Source: an uncultured Cellulophaga sp. (GTDB lineage: Bacteria; Bacteroidota; Bacteroidia; Flavobacteriales; Flavobacteriaceae). Taken from it: a stretch of DNA of 47,441 bases. The notes below the pieces were generated by a model. It worked only from the letters and a program-made list of their open reading frames with translations, was not told the DNA's origin and did not search any database. Numbering within the stretch: position 1 is the stretch's first letter; every line of letters begins with the position of its first letter. The position numbers and the translations under genes were made by a program. Shown piece after piece: positions 17,851 through 26,538 of this stretch. The stretch covers positions 1 to 47,441 of the forward strand of contig CANLIE010000026.1 of assembly GCA_947491225.1 (NCBI GenBank). Direction: 5' to 3'.

Positions 17851-20217
17851 TTAATTATCGTTTTTTATCCTATCCTGTTCTTCTTTGGATGAATTAGTTC
17901 TATTTTTATTTTTACTAAACTTAGAGCCAAAGCTATAATTTAATTCTAAAAACACATTATGCCTTGCCCAATCACTAACAACTGTAGCATTTACATTATC
18001 ATAATTTATGGTACCATTAAACTTTCTATTAAGTATTTCTTCATAAGCTAAATTTACCTTTAATCTATCATTAAAAAAATTCTTTCCAAACGCAATATCA
18101 ATACCGGCCAGCCATTTATATTCTATAATACCTTCTAGCCCTCCATTAGAATAAAACCCTGAAATTTCAGAATTAATCTCCCAAGGTAATTCATATTCTG
18201 CACTTGTAAACCAAGTAAAACTCCATTTATTTAAATTTAATTCTGGTGTTAACCCATCATCAAAATATGTATTATGATTTACAATTACTCCCGTATATCC
18301 ATCTAAATCGCCTATGAAATTTATAGGAGCAAATAGGCTAAAGCTCCAGTTTTTATTTTTAGAAACATTTATATTAGAACGAGAGGTTTCTGCTGAGGTA
18401 TCATTCTGTGTAATAATTTCAAATAAAGCATCAGACGTTTCTTTATATTCAACACTAAAAAAAGGTTGTTCATCAAAAGTTAAATTAAATCTATAACTAT
18501 TAGTAAATGCGGGTTTTAAATTAGGATTACCTTCTTCAAAAGTATAGGGGTCATAATAGTACACAAATGAGTTTAACGAGTTGTATGATGGTCGTTGTAA
18601 ACGGTAACTATATGCAATATTTGCTCCAAGGTTCTCTGTTATTTCTCTTCCAATACTTGCACTAGGAAAAAGTTTTGATATTTTTCTTTCTCTTGTTTCA
18701 TTAGTTGCTGTTGCTGTTCCTTTGGTATTGCTTTCTTCCCAGCGTAAACCTGCAGAAAAATTCCATTTGTTCAGATTCAGATTCATTTTTGAATAAAGCG
18801 CAATAATAGTTTCATCAACTAAAAACCGATTGCTTTGATTTGTATTGGGTTGAAAAACACCATTTGCATCCTGTGTAAAAGATTGCAAATCACTATTGGA
18901 ATCTACTTGAGCATATTTTGAACCTAAACTCCAAGTAAAATTATCCGTTACTTGTTTTTTATAATCTCCTCTGTAGGTGTTTATTTTATACGTTGCTTCT
19001 TGAAAATACCGTTGATTGTCATACGCAACACTTGATTCTCCTACTCTAAAAAGATTATTCTCATTATTATACTCATAATTTACATAATTATAATCTAGAG
19101 TAATTTTATTCTTTTCATCTTCAAATTCATAATATGGGTTTATAGTATAAGTAGTTCTATTTCTTTTAAAACTATTATCTGTTAATAAGATTTCAGTAGT
19201 TGAGGCATCTGTAATTGTGGTATTATTATTAGTTATCCTATCTGAGTTGCTATCAATAATTCTAGAACTAATACCAAAACTATGGTTATCATTTAAGTAA
19301 TAATTTAAACTCCCACTAGCATTTAAAGTAGTAGGGTCAAACGGTGATATTGAGGTTTGGCTATAGGTTTTATCTAATACCTTACGAGAAAGGGCTAAAT
19401 CGTCACGAGAAGTAAACTTTGAATATCCTGCACTTGCTTGCCAATTAAGTTTGTTTTTATAGCTGGCTATAGAAGCATTTGTTTGGTATTCATAATCATT
19501 TTCATAACCCATCATTGCACTTATATTTCCATGTGTACCAAATTTTACGTTTTTCTTTAGAATAATGTTTAAAATTGGCCCAGATCCTTCTGCATCATAT
19601 TCTGCTCCTGGCTGTTGTATAAGTTCTACCTTAGCAATATTGTATGCAGGAAAATCTTTTAGTAAGGTAGATGTGTCCATGTAGTTGGTTGTTTTTCCAT
19701 TAATTAGAATTCTAATGTTTCCTTGACCAGCATAACTTATTTTTCCATTGGTCATTATAATACCTGGCACTTTTTTAACCACATCTTGTAAATTGTTATT
19801 GATCATCTCAGAATTTTCAAGATTCACAATTAACTTTTCTGCTGTTTGCTTTATGGTGGGTCTATTACTTTTTACAACAACTTCATTTAAAGCTTGTGTC
19901 TCTTCTTCCAATACAAAATTTAATGTTTTGTTTGCATTGAAAAGTTGAAACAGTTCTGTTTTTTTTGTTTTAAAACCTAGTACAGAAACTTCTATTGAGT
20001 AAGTCCCATTTTCAATATTTTTAAATTGATAATTTCCATTATCATTACTAATTACTCCAGCAACTGCTGTTTTATTATCTTCATTATATAAAATGATGTT
20101 TGCATATGGTAATGCCACCTTTGTAACATCTGTTATTTTTCCTTTGATTTCATTTTGTGCATGAACTACTGAAAATCCAATACTAAATATTAAAAGAAAA
20201 CATTTTTTTAATTTCAT
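17851..20217 (-). CDS. Outer-membrane beta-barrel receptor of the TonB-dependent type
   Basis: 788 aa. Signal peptide ending VVHAQ (~21), carboxypeptidase-regulatory-like domain ~23-105, EVVVKSNRPTIKQTAEK linker, plug domain ~120-225 (VPGIIMTNGKISYAGQGNIRILINGK, KVELIQQPGAEYDAEGSGPILNI), then the beta-barrel of the OMP_b-brl_3 family. The barrel closes with VFLELNYSFGSKF and is followed by a ~20-residue charged tail, common in this group. Ligand unknown; no SusD partner. Clustering with a LytS/LytTR pair suggests a peptide or metal receptor under its own two-component control, or a receptor that signals to it. Confidence 0.9.
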   Translation of the reverse strand: MKLKKCFLLIFSIGFSVVHAQNEIKGKITDVTKVALPYANIILYNEDNKTAVAGVISNDNGNYQFKNIENGTYSIEVSVLGFKTKKTELFQLFNANKTLNFVLEEETQALNEVVVKSNRPTIKQTAEKLIVNLENSEMINNNLQDVVKKVPGIIMTNGKISYAGQGNIRILINGKTTNYMDTSTLLKDFPAYNIAKVELIQQPGAEYDAEGSGPILNIILKKNVKFGTHGNISAMMGYENDYEYQTNASIASYKNKLNWQASAGYSKFTSRDDLALSRKVLDKTYSQTSISPFDPTTLNASGSLNYYLNDNHSFGISSRIIDSNSDRITNNNTTITDASTTEILLTDNSFKRNRTTYTINPYYEFEDEKNKITLDYNYVNYEYNNENNLFRVGESSVAYDNQRYFQEATYKINTYRGDYKKQVTDNFTWSLGSKYAQVDSNSDLQSFTQDANGVFQPNTNQSNRFLVDETIIALYSKMNLNLNKWNFSAGLRWEESNTKGTATATNETRERKISKLFPSASIGREITENLGANIAYSYRLQRPSYNSLNSFVYYYDPYTFEEGNPNLKPAFTNSYRFNLTFDEQPFFSVEYKETSDALFEIITQNDTSAETSRSNINVSKNKNWSFSLFAPINFIGDLDGYTGVIVNHNTYFDDGLTPELNLNKWSFTWFTSAEYELPWEINSEISGFYSNGGLEGIIEYKWLAGIDIAFGKNFFNDRLKVNLAYEEILNRKFNGTINYDNVNATVVSDWARHNVFLELNYSFGSKFSKNKNRTNSSKEEQDRIKNDN

Positions 20218-20511
20218 AACTGATTTATTTTTTGATTGTAGTATAAAGATATAAGGGAACTCCTGTTCTTAAAAATAGATTTACTTGTAGTGGGGCTAAA
20301 AAAGGTTGAATGAGGCTTTTTTGACTTTTATAGAAAAGGCTTCTCATAAAAGAGGGTTTTACACTGTCATTATTTTACATTGAATTTTTTGGGTAATTTC
20401 AATTTCAATACATAGGATAAAAATCTCAAAATAAGACTCAAAAATAAATTCTAAAACTATGTAATTATTAAAGACAGACTACCCTATATAAAATAAATTA
20501 TTCTTTTAGAG

Positions 20512-22365
20512 TTATGCCTTATTCATAACTTCAGCAGACTTATCCAAATCAAACATTTTACCTAAATACACAAGCTCAAAACCTTCTGTAATGCCTGTAA
20601 AACTCTTACTAAAAGAAGAAATTATTTGCAAATCACCATCAGGAAATTTTAAAAACACGGGTATTATATTTTCATCTGCTTTTGTAATCTCAATCAGCCC
20701 CTCATAATGGTTTTGATCTTTTATCTTTATTTCATGTATTGCAGGGTATTTTCTAGCTGCTTCCATAAGTTTTATAAAATCATCCGTATGCGAGAAAAGA
20801 CCTTCTTTTGGGTTATTTTCTGGGTCATTCATTTCATCGGCGTTTACTAATCTAAATGCCCCATTTTCTCCAAACTGCTTTTTAAATTTATTTATGGCAA
20901 ATTTATTTATATCTGAATTTGCTGTTAATGCCATTAAATACCCCATATCATTCAATTCAATATTATCTGTTAATGAGTCTGAATAAATATTTGCATTAAT
21001 AGCTTCTATCCCTAATTTTTCTGTTTTTTCTATATTAGTTTGGTTGTTGTCTATTAAAACCACATGTCTGTTGTGTTGTTTTAAATAATTAGCAATTAAT
21101 CTAGATATTTTAGAGGCGCCTATAATTAATATTCCTTCAGATTGTTTTAGAAAAACACCTACCATTTTAGCAAATATTCTGGCCGTAGTGGCATTTAACA
21201 ATACAGTTCCTAGAACAATCATAAAAACCAAAGGAGTTATATATTCTGCCCCTACGACTCCTTTAGATAATAATTTAGAGCCAAATAATGATGCTATACC
21301 AGCAGCAACAATACCTCTTGGCCCAACCCAACTAATGAACAGTTTTTCTTTTAAATGTAAACTGGATCCCTTTGTGCTTAAAAATACCCCTAAAGGTCTT
21401 ATAATAAATACAATAATAGCAAACAAAGTAAGTGTGTTCCAATTATATATTAATTCTAGATCAGAGACATTGATATTTGCTGCTAAGAGAATAAATAAAA
21501 TTGAAATTAAAAGTACACTTAATGATTCTTTAAAATAAAGTAATTCTTTTATGTTTGGCAAATCTGTATTTCCCATAACCATCCCCATAACAACTACAGC
21601 CAAAAGACCAGATTCATGAGCCAAAGCATCAGACATTACAAACACCAACAAAACCACAGATAAAGAAACTACATTAAGCAAATAGTGCGGAATAAAATTA
21701 CGTTTTACTGCCGCAGTTAGCGCATGCGCAAAAGTAAATCCAAAAGTGGTTCCAAAAAGAAGAATCTTACAAAATTCCATTAGTGCAGTAAGGGTAAAAT
21801 CACCCCCTCCACCAACACTAATAAACTCATATACCAATACAGCTACCAAAGCCCCTATGGGATCAATTAAAATACCTTCCCACTTAAGAACAGTAGAAAT
21901 GTCTTTCTTTAAAGGGATATTTCTTAAAATTGGTGTAATTACAGTTGGTCCAGTAACTATTATTAATCCTGAAAACAAAAAAGAAACTTGCCAACTTAAT
22001 TCAAAAATATAATGTGCAGCCATTCCTGCACCTAAAAACGTAACTAAAGAACCAATGGTTATTAACTTAGATATTACAGGTCCAACATTCTTTATTTCTG
22101 ATCGCTTTAAAGTCAATCCGCCTTCAAATAAAATAATGCTTATGGCCAGTGATACAAAATAATATAAGCTTTCTCCTGGAAAAAGTCCCTTTTCTCCATT
22201 CCAAATAGGTTCTATGAGCTTACTACCGTCTTCAGTAAATAATGTTGCTATAGGTCCTACCAATAAACCAATTAAAATTAAAGGTAAAATAGCAGGTAAC
22301 TTTAATTTCCAAGCAACCCATTGTGCTATTATTCCTAGTATAATAATTCCTGCAAGCTCAATCAT
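20512..22365 (-). CDS. NhaP-type Na+(K+)/H+ antiporter with TrkA-N domain
   Basis: 617 aa. Residues ~1-395 hold about a dozen membrane helices of the CPA1 exchanger fold, with FEGGLTLKRSEI, GPTVITPILRN, the ion-binding ILIDPIGALVAVLVYE and WVGPRGIVAAGIASLFG. Residues ~400-520 are a TrkA-N/RCK Rossmann domain (EGILIIGASKISRLIANYLKQHNRHVVLIDNN), followed by a C-terminal regulatory part. Inner-membrane cation/proton exchange regulated by nucleotide binding. Divergent from the universal stress protein gene; 294 bp separates it from the receptor gene, in which I see nothing notable. Confidence 0.92.
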   Translation of the reverse strand: MIELAGIIILGIIAQWVAWKLKLPAILPLILIGLLVGPIATLFTEDGSKLIEPIWNGEKGLFPGESLYYFVSLAISIILFEGGLTLKRSEIKNVGPVISKLITIGSLVTFLGAGMAAHYIFELSWQVSFLFSGLIIVTGPTVITPILRNIPLKKDISTVLKWEGILIDPIGALVAVLVYEFISVGGGGDFTLTALMEFCKILLFGTTFGFTFAHALTAAVKRNFIPHYLLNVVSLSVVLLVFVMSDALAHESGLLAVVVMGMVMGNTDLPNIKELLYFKESLSVLLISILFILLAANINVSDLELIYNWNTLTLFAIIVFIIRPLGVFLSTKGSSLHLKEKLFISWVGPRGIVAAGIASLFGSKLLSKGVVGAEYITPLVFMIVLGTVLLNATTARIFAKMVGVFLKQSEGILIIGASKISRLIANYLKQHNRHVVLIDNNQTNIEKTEKLGIEAINANIYSDSLTDNIELNDMGYLMALTANSDINKFAINKFKKQFGENGAFRLVNADEMNDPENNPKEGLFSHTDDFIKLMEAARKYPAIHEIKIKDQNHYEGLIEITKADENIIPVFLKFPDGDLQIISSFSKSFTGITEGFELVYLGKMFDLDKSAEVMNKA

Positions 22366-22457
22366 ACATATATTTTCTCGAAATTTAATATTTTAATTTT
22401 AAAAAGCAATTTTCATTACTAAATACTTTTCTTGTATTATTGTGTTAAAATTAATTT

Positions 22458-23321
22458 ATGGTATTAAAAAATCGTCCTTTTAAAACGATTCTTTTTGGTT
22501 TTGCATTTTCACCTAAGTTGAAAATAAATATTCTTGAGACCACAAGAATAGCGCATTTTTTTAACGCCAAATTAATTCTACTTCATGTAGGCTCTAAAAC
22601 CTTTGAAAAGGAGTCCAAAATAAATGAAATATTGAGTAAAATTGAACATCAAGATTTAGAAATTGATGTTCAATGGAAAGTAGGAAAACCAATAGGCGTA
22701 ATCGTTGAAACCTGTGAAAATTTTAACATAGATTTATTAATTATTGGTGCCTTACAAAAAGAAAATATGTATCAATTTTACGTGGGTTCCATTGCTAGAA
22801 AATTAACTCGTATGGTTTGCTGTTCTATTTTATTACTCATAAAGCCATCCGTTGGGCGTGTGCCTTGCAAAAGTGTTGTAGTTAATGGCTTAGATGCTCC
22901 TGATACCCCTTTAACCATAAATGCTGCTTTCTATATTGCCAATGCTCTTGGCGCACCACAAATTACAATTGTTGAAGAAATACAACAAAAAGACATACAT
23001 GTAACCGTACAAGATGATAAGTCGTTAAAAAAAGTAAACATTGTTAAAGAACGATTAAAAAATCGTGAAGAACATAGGGTTAGGCAGATTATAAAAGATA
23101 TACCAGATAGTTTCAAAAAAGGGGTAACCATAAAAAACCAAAGTATTTTTGGAAAAAGAGGATATTCAATAGGGCATTATGCAGAAGTTGTAAGGGCAGA
23201 TTTACTGGTAATGAATGCCCCATCTAAATCTAGCCTTTTAGACCGTATATTTCCGCATGACATAGAATACATTTTATCTGATTTACCAACTGATTTATTT
23301 ATAATAAGACAATCAATTTAA
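22458..23321 (+). CDS. Tandem-domain universal stress protein
   Basis: 287 aa with two UspA folds. The first (~1-130) has FKTILFGFAFSPKLKIN, an ILLHVGS strand and the GSIARKLTRMVCCSILLLIKPS end, resembling the G-2x-G-9x-G(S/T) nucleotide loop. The second (~140-287) has SVVVNGLDAPDTPLTINAA and LLVMNAPSKSSLLDRIFPHDIEYILSDLPTDLFIIR. Cytoplasmic, probably a stress or nucleotide sensor. Its stop overlaps the next ATG by one base (TAATG), so it is translationally coupled to the SulP transporter and probably regulates it. Confidence 0.88.
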   Translation: MVLKNRPFKTILFGFAFSPKLKINILETTRIAHFFNAKLILLHVGSKTFEKESKINEILSKIEHQDLEIDVQWKVGKPIGVIVETCENFNIDLLIIGALQKENMYQFYVGSIARKLTRMVCCSILLLIKPSVGRVPCKSVVVNGLDAPDTPLTINAAFYIANALGAPQITIVEEIQQKDIHVTVQDDKSLKKVNIVKERLKNREEHRVRQIIKDIPDSFKKGVTIKNQSIFGKRGYSIGHYAEVVRADLLVMNAPSKSSLLDRIFPHDIEYILSDLPTDLFIIRQSI

Positions 23322-25525
23322 TGCCTAAAACCAGTAAAACAAAAGCATTTGTAGAAGCATTACCAAAGAACATCTTTTCAGGTTTTGTAGTATCACTTAT
23401 AGCATTACCATTAGGCTTAGGCTTAGCATTAGCTAGTGAAGCTCCTCCAATTTCTGGTGTTATAGCCGCTATTGTTGGGGGTCTAATTGTTTCTATTTTA
23501 GGAGGGTCCAATGTAACCATATCTGGTCCTGGAAACGGAATGGTAATTGTTCTTTTAAGTGCAATAACCACTTTAGGTGATGGTAATATGTATCAAGGAT
23601 ACTTGTTTACTTTAGCAGCCATAGTTGTCTCTGGTGTAGTAATGATTTTATTAGGATTTTTGAAAATGGGAAGATTAGCAGATTTTTTTCCTGCATCTGC
23701 CATAGAAGGAATGTTGGCTGCCATAGGTATTGGCATACTCTCTAAGCAATTCCATATTATGCTTGGTAATAACAGTATAAATGGTAGCATTGTATCTCTT
23801 CTAAAACAATTTCCTGCAGGCATACAAAATTTATGGATTACAACAGATACAAGTGTATTGGTTGCTGCGGCAATTGGTATTATTAGCCTGTTAATAATGG
23901 TGTTTTATGCAAAAATAAGAAATACTTATTTTCAACTTATTCCAGCTCCTATGTGGATTATTGTTTTAGTTGTTGGTCTTAGTTATTTATTTACAGGGTT
24001 AGACATTACATATCCTTTATCTTCAGATTTTTTAGTGAAAATTCCTGAAGATGTTACTTCTAATTTGGCTTTTCCTGATTTCTCAAAAATGTATCAATCT
24101 AAATTTATAATAGCTGTTTTTTCAATAACACTAATAGCTAGTATAGAATCTTTACTTAGTATAAAGGCTGTTGATAAATTAGATCCTTTGAACAGACGAT
24201 CAAATGTGAATAAAGACTTAAAAGCCCTTGGTGTAGCAACTGTTGCCAGTGGTATGTTGGGTGGTATTAATGTAGTAACTGTAATTGCAAGGAGTTCTGT
24301 AAATGTTAACAATGGTGCTTCTAATAGATCTGCTAATTTTTTTCAAGCTTTCTTTTTAGCAGCTTTTGTATTGCTTTTTCAAGAACAATTACGCAAAATT
24401 CCATTAGCTGCCTTAGCTGCAATACTTGTATATACAGGTTATAAACTAGCAACTCCTAAAACCTTGCAAAAAGTAGCGAGAATAGGAAAAGAGCAAATTA
24501 TTATATTTTTGACAACACTAATTACCACGCTTTTTACCAACTTAATTACAGGTATAAGTGTTGGTATTGTCATTACTTTTGCCATTCATATTATTATTAA
24601 CAAAAGTTTTTCCCTTTTCTTTAGTCATTTGGGCAAGCCTAACATTCTTATGTTTAAAGAACCAGATGATGGTAATTTTTATGTTAGTGTAAAATACTTT
24701 TGTAGTTTTTTAAACTTTTACAAGCTTAAAAATAAATTGGATGCTATACCAGAAGACAATGATGTGGTTTTGGATTTTTCTATGTGCAACTTTGTAGACC
24801 ATACTGTTATGGAAGGTCTAGAAGGCTATATAGATACTTTTGAAAAAAAAGGAGGAAGTATAGAATTAATAGGATTAGACAAACATAATGCCGATTCTGA
24901 ACACCCTTTTGCCATTCGAAAAATGTTACCATTCGCAAAGCTTACACCCGTAGAAGGAAACCTTACCAAAAGGCAACTCCTACTAAAAAACACAGCTGCG
25001 GATTTTAAATGGGAATATATCCCTGAGAAAAATAAGAAAACAGCGTTTTTATCAGATTTTATATTCTTTAGAAGCAGGGAAATTCGTTATTTCTACAATC
25101 AATTAAAAGCAATAGACAGGAAAGATGAACTTATGGATATTGAGTTTACAGAAGGTGCTTTTATTGCAAGAGAAGTAATAAAAACAACATTAATGCATAT
25201 TCCGTTAAATAGAAAAGTCCCTATTTTTACTTTAGATAAAGAGGGGCTCATTAAATACATTTATAGTTTGGCAGGTTTTAGGGATATCATCATTAAAAAT
25301 CATCCAGATTTTAATAAAAGGTTTTATTTAAGTGGAGAAAAATCCAAGGCTATTCAAGAATTATTCACAGATGAACTTATTCTCTTTCTGGAAAGTAATC
25401 CGTATTATCATATAGAATGTAACGGTTCTGCTTTATTAATTATTAAAAAAGAACGGTTACTTAGTGTTCAAGAAGTAAAAGCAATGCTATATTTTGGCAA
25501 ACAACTACGTCAAATTTTACAATAA
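23321..25525 (+). CDS. SulP-family anion transporter with STAS domain and extra C-terminal region
   Basis: 734 aa. The first ~430 residues hold the SLC26/SulP membrane domain (VVSLIALPLGLGLALASEAPPISGVIAA, GPGNGMVIVLL, ESLLSIKAVDKLDP). Residues ~445-545 are a STAS-like domain (VVLDFSMCNFVDHTVMEGLEGY). The last ~170 residues (from about ADFKWEYIPE) form an extra soluble region I do not recognise. SulP proteins carry sulfate, bicarbonate or other anions. The coupled stress protein and the neighbouring Na+/H+ antiporter recall Na+-dependent bicarbonate uptake (BicA), but the substrate is not readable from sequence. Confidence 0.9.
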   Translation: MPKTSKTKAFVEALPKNIFSGFVVSLIALPLGLGLALASEAPPISGVIAAIVGGLIVSILGGSNVTISGPGNGMVIVLLSAITTLGDGNMYQGYLFTLAAIVVSGVVMILLGFLKMGRLADFFPASAIEGMLAAIGIGILSKQFHIMLGNNSINGSIVSLLKQFPAGIQNLWITTDTSVLVAAAIGIISLLIMVFYAKIRNTYFQLIPAPMWIIVLVVGLSYLFTGLDITYPLSSDFLVKIPEDVTSNLAFPDFSKMYQSKFIIAVFSITLIASIESLLSIKAVDKLDPLNRRSNVNKDLKALGVATVASGMLGGINVVTVIARSSVNVNNGASNRSANFFQAFFLAAFVLLFQEQLRKIPLAALAAILVYTGYKLATPKTLQKVARIGKEQIIIFLTTLITTLFTNLITGISVGIVITFAIHIIINKSFSLFFSHLGKPNILMFKEPDDGNFYVSVKYFCSFLNFYKLKNKLDAIPEDNDVVLDFSMCNFVDHTVMEGLEGYIDTFEKKGGSIELIGLDKHNADSEHPFAIRKMLPFAKLTPVEGNLTKRQLLLKNTAADFKWEYIPEKNKKTAFLSDFIFFRSREIRYFYNQLKAIDRKDELMDIEFTEGAFIAREVIKTTLMHIPLNRKVPIFTLDKEGLIKYIYSLAGFRDIIIKNHPDFNKRFYLSGEKSKAIQELFTDELILFLESNPYYHIECNGSALLIIKKERLLSVQEVKAMLYFGKQLRQILQ

Positions 25526-25566
25526 AGTTAACATTGTATATCATTATGGAAACACTTTTCTTTTCC

Positions 25567-25574
25567 TAATTTTG
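25567..25574 (+). promoter_or_regulatory. -7 promoter element (TAATTTTG)
   Basis: Exact TAnnTTTG match 5 bp upstream of the ATG of the metallo-hydrolase gene, the third element in the window placed almost against a start codon. Confidence 0.5.
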
Positions 25575-25579
25575 TGTTT

Positions 25580-26440
25580 ATGAAGATTTACCCAATAGAA
25601 ACAGGCAATTTTAAGTTAGATGGCGGAGCTATGTTTGGTGTAGTTCCAAAATCCCTTTGGTCCAAAACCAACCCTGCAGATGCTAATAATATGATAGATA
25701 TGGCGGCTCGCAGTCTTTTAATTGAAGACGGTAATAGGCTTATATTAATAGACACGGGAATGGGCAACAAACAATCAGATAAGTTTTTTGGCTATTATTA
25801 CCAATGGGGAAATCATACACTGGACAAGTCCTTACAAAAATTAGGATTCTATAAAGACGATATTACAGATGTGTTTTTAACACACTTGCATTTTGACCAT
25901 TGTGGCGGATGTATTCAATGGAACAAGAATAGAACAGGGTATGAAACAGCTTTCAAAAATGCTGTGTACTGGACTAATGAAAAACACTGGGAATGGGCTA
26001 TAAAACCTAATGCAAGGGAAAAAGCCTCTTTTTTAAAAGAGAATTTATTACCTATGCAAGAAAGCGGGCAATTGCAATTCTTAAATCCAAATACAACTTC
26101 TTTTGTTGAAAAATCTGAGCTTGGTTTTGGTATTTTATATGCAGATGGGCATACAGAAAAACAAATGATTCCCCACATACAATACAAAGGAAAGACTTTG
26201 GTTTTTATGGCAGACTTACTACCAACAGTAGGGCATTTGCCACTACCTTACGTAATGGGTTTTGATACTAGACCTTTACTTACCTTATCTGAAAAAGAAT
26301 CCTTTTTAAATAAAGCAGCGGACAATAATTATCACCTCATCTTAGAACATGATGCATATAATGAAATCTGTACCGTAAAACATACAGAAAAAGGTGTACG
26401 TGCAAATGAAATATTTACTTTTAATTCCCTTTTTGGGTAA
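25580..26440 (+). CDS. Metallo-beta-lactamase-fold hydrolase
   Basis: 286 aa from MKIYPIETG; an in-frame GTG two codons earlier falls on the promoter element. The zinc-binding HLHFDHCGG motif, LIDTGMGN, YADGHTEKQMIPH and the Asp in VFMADLLP, with a final EHDAY, place it in the lactonase-like branch of the family (quorum-quenching lactonases and related esterases), though the natural substrate is open. No signal peptide, so cytoplasmic. It stands alone between the SulP gene and the protease gene. Confidence 0.88.
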   Translation: MKIYPIETGNFKLDGGAMFGVVPKSLWSKTNPADANNMIDMAARSLLIEDGNRLILIDTGMGNKQSDKFFGYYYQWGNHTLDKSLQKLGFYKDDITDVFLTHLHFDHCGGCIQWNKNRTGYETAFKNAVYWTNEKHWEWAIKPNAREKASFLKENLLPMQESGQLQFLNPNTTSFVEKSELGFGILYADGHTEKQMIPHIQYKGKTLVFMADLLPTVGHLPLPYVMGFDTRPLLTLSEKESFLNKAADNNYHLILEHDAYNEICTVKHTEKGVRANEIFTFNSLFG

Positions 26441-26538
26441 CTTAATCCAACTATTATTACTAATGTAATACAATTTTTATATATTGGGATTTTTGTAAAT
26501 TAAACACTTTCTAAAAACATAAATTAAATTAATTATAT

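Noticed and set aside
25580-26440. Calling the metallo-beta-lactamase-fold protein an antibiotic resistance enzyme
   Set aside because: It has no signal peptide and its motifs fit lactonase-like hydrolases rather than true beta-lactamases.
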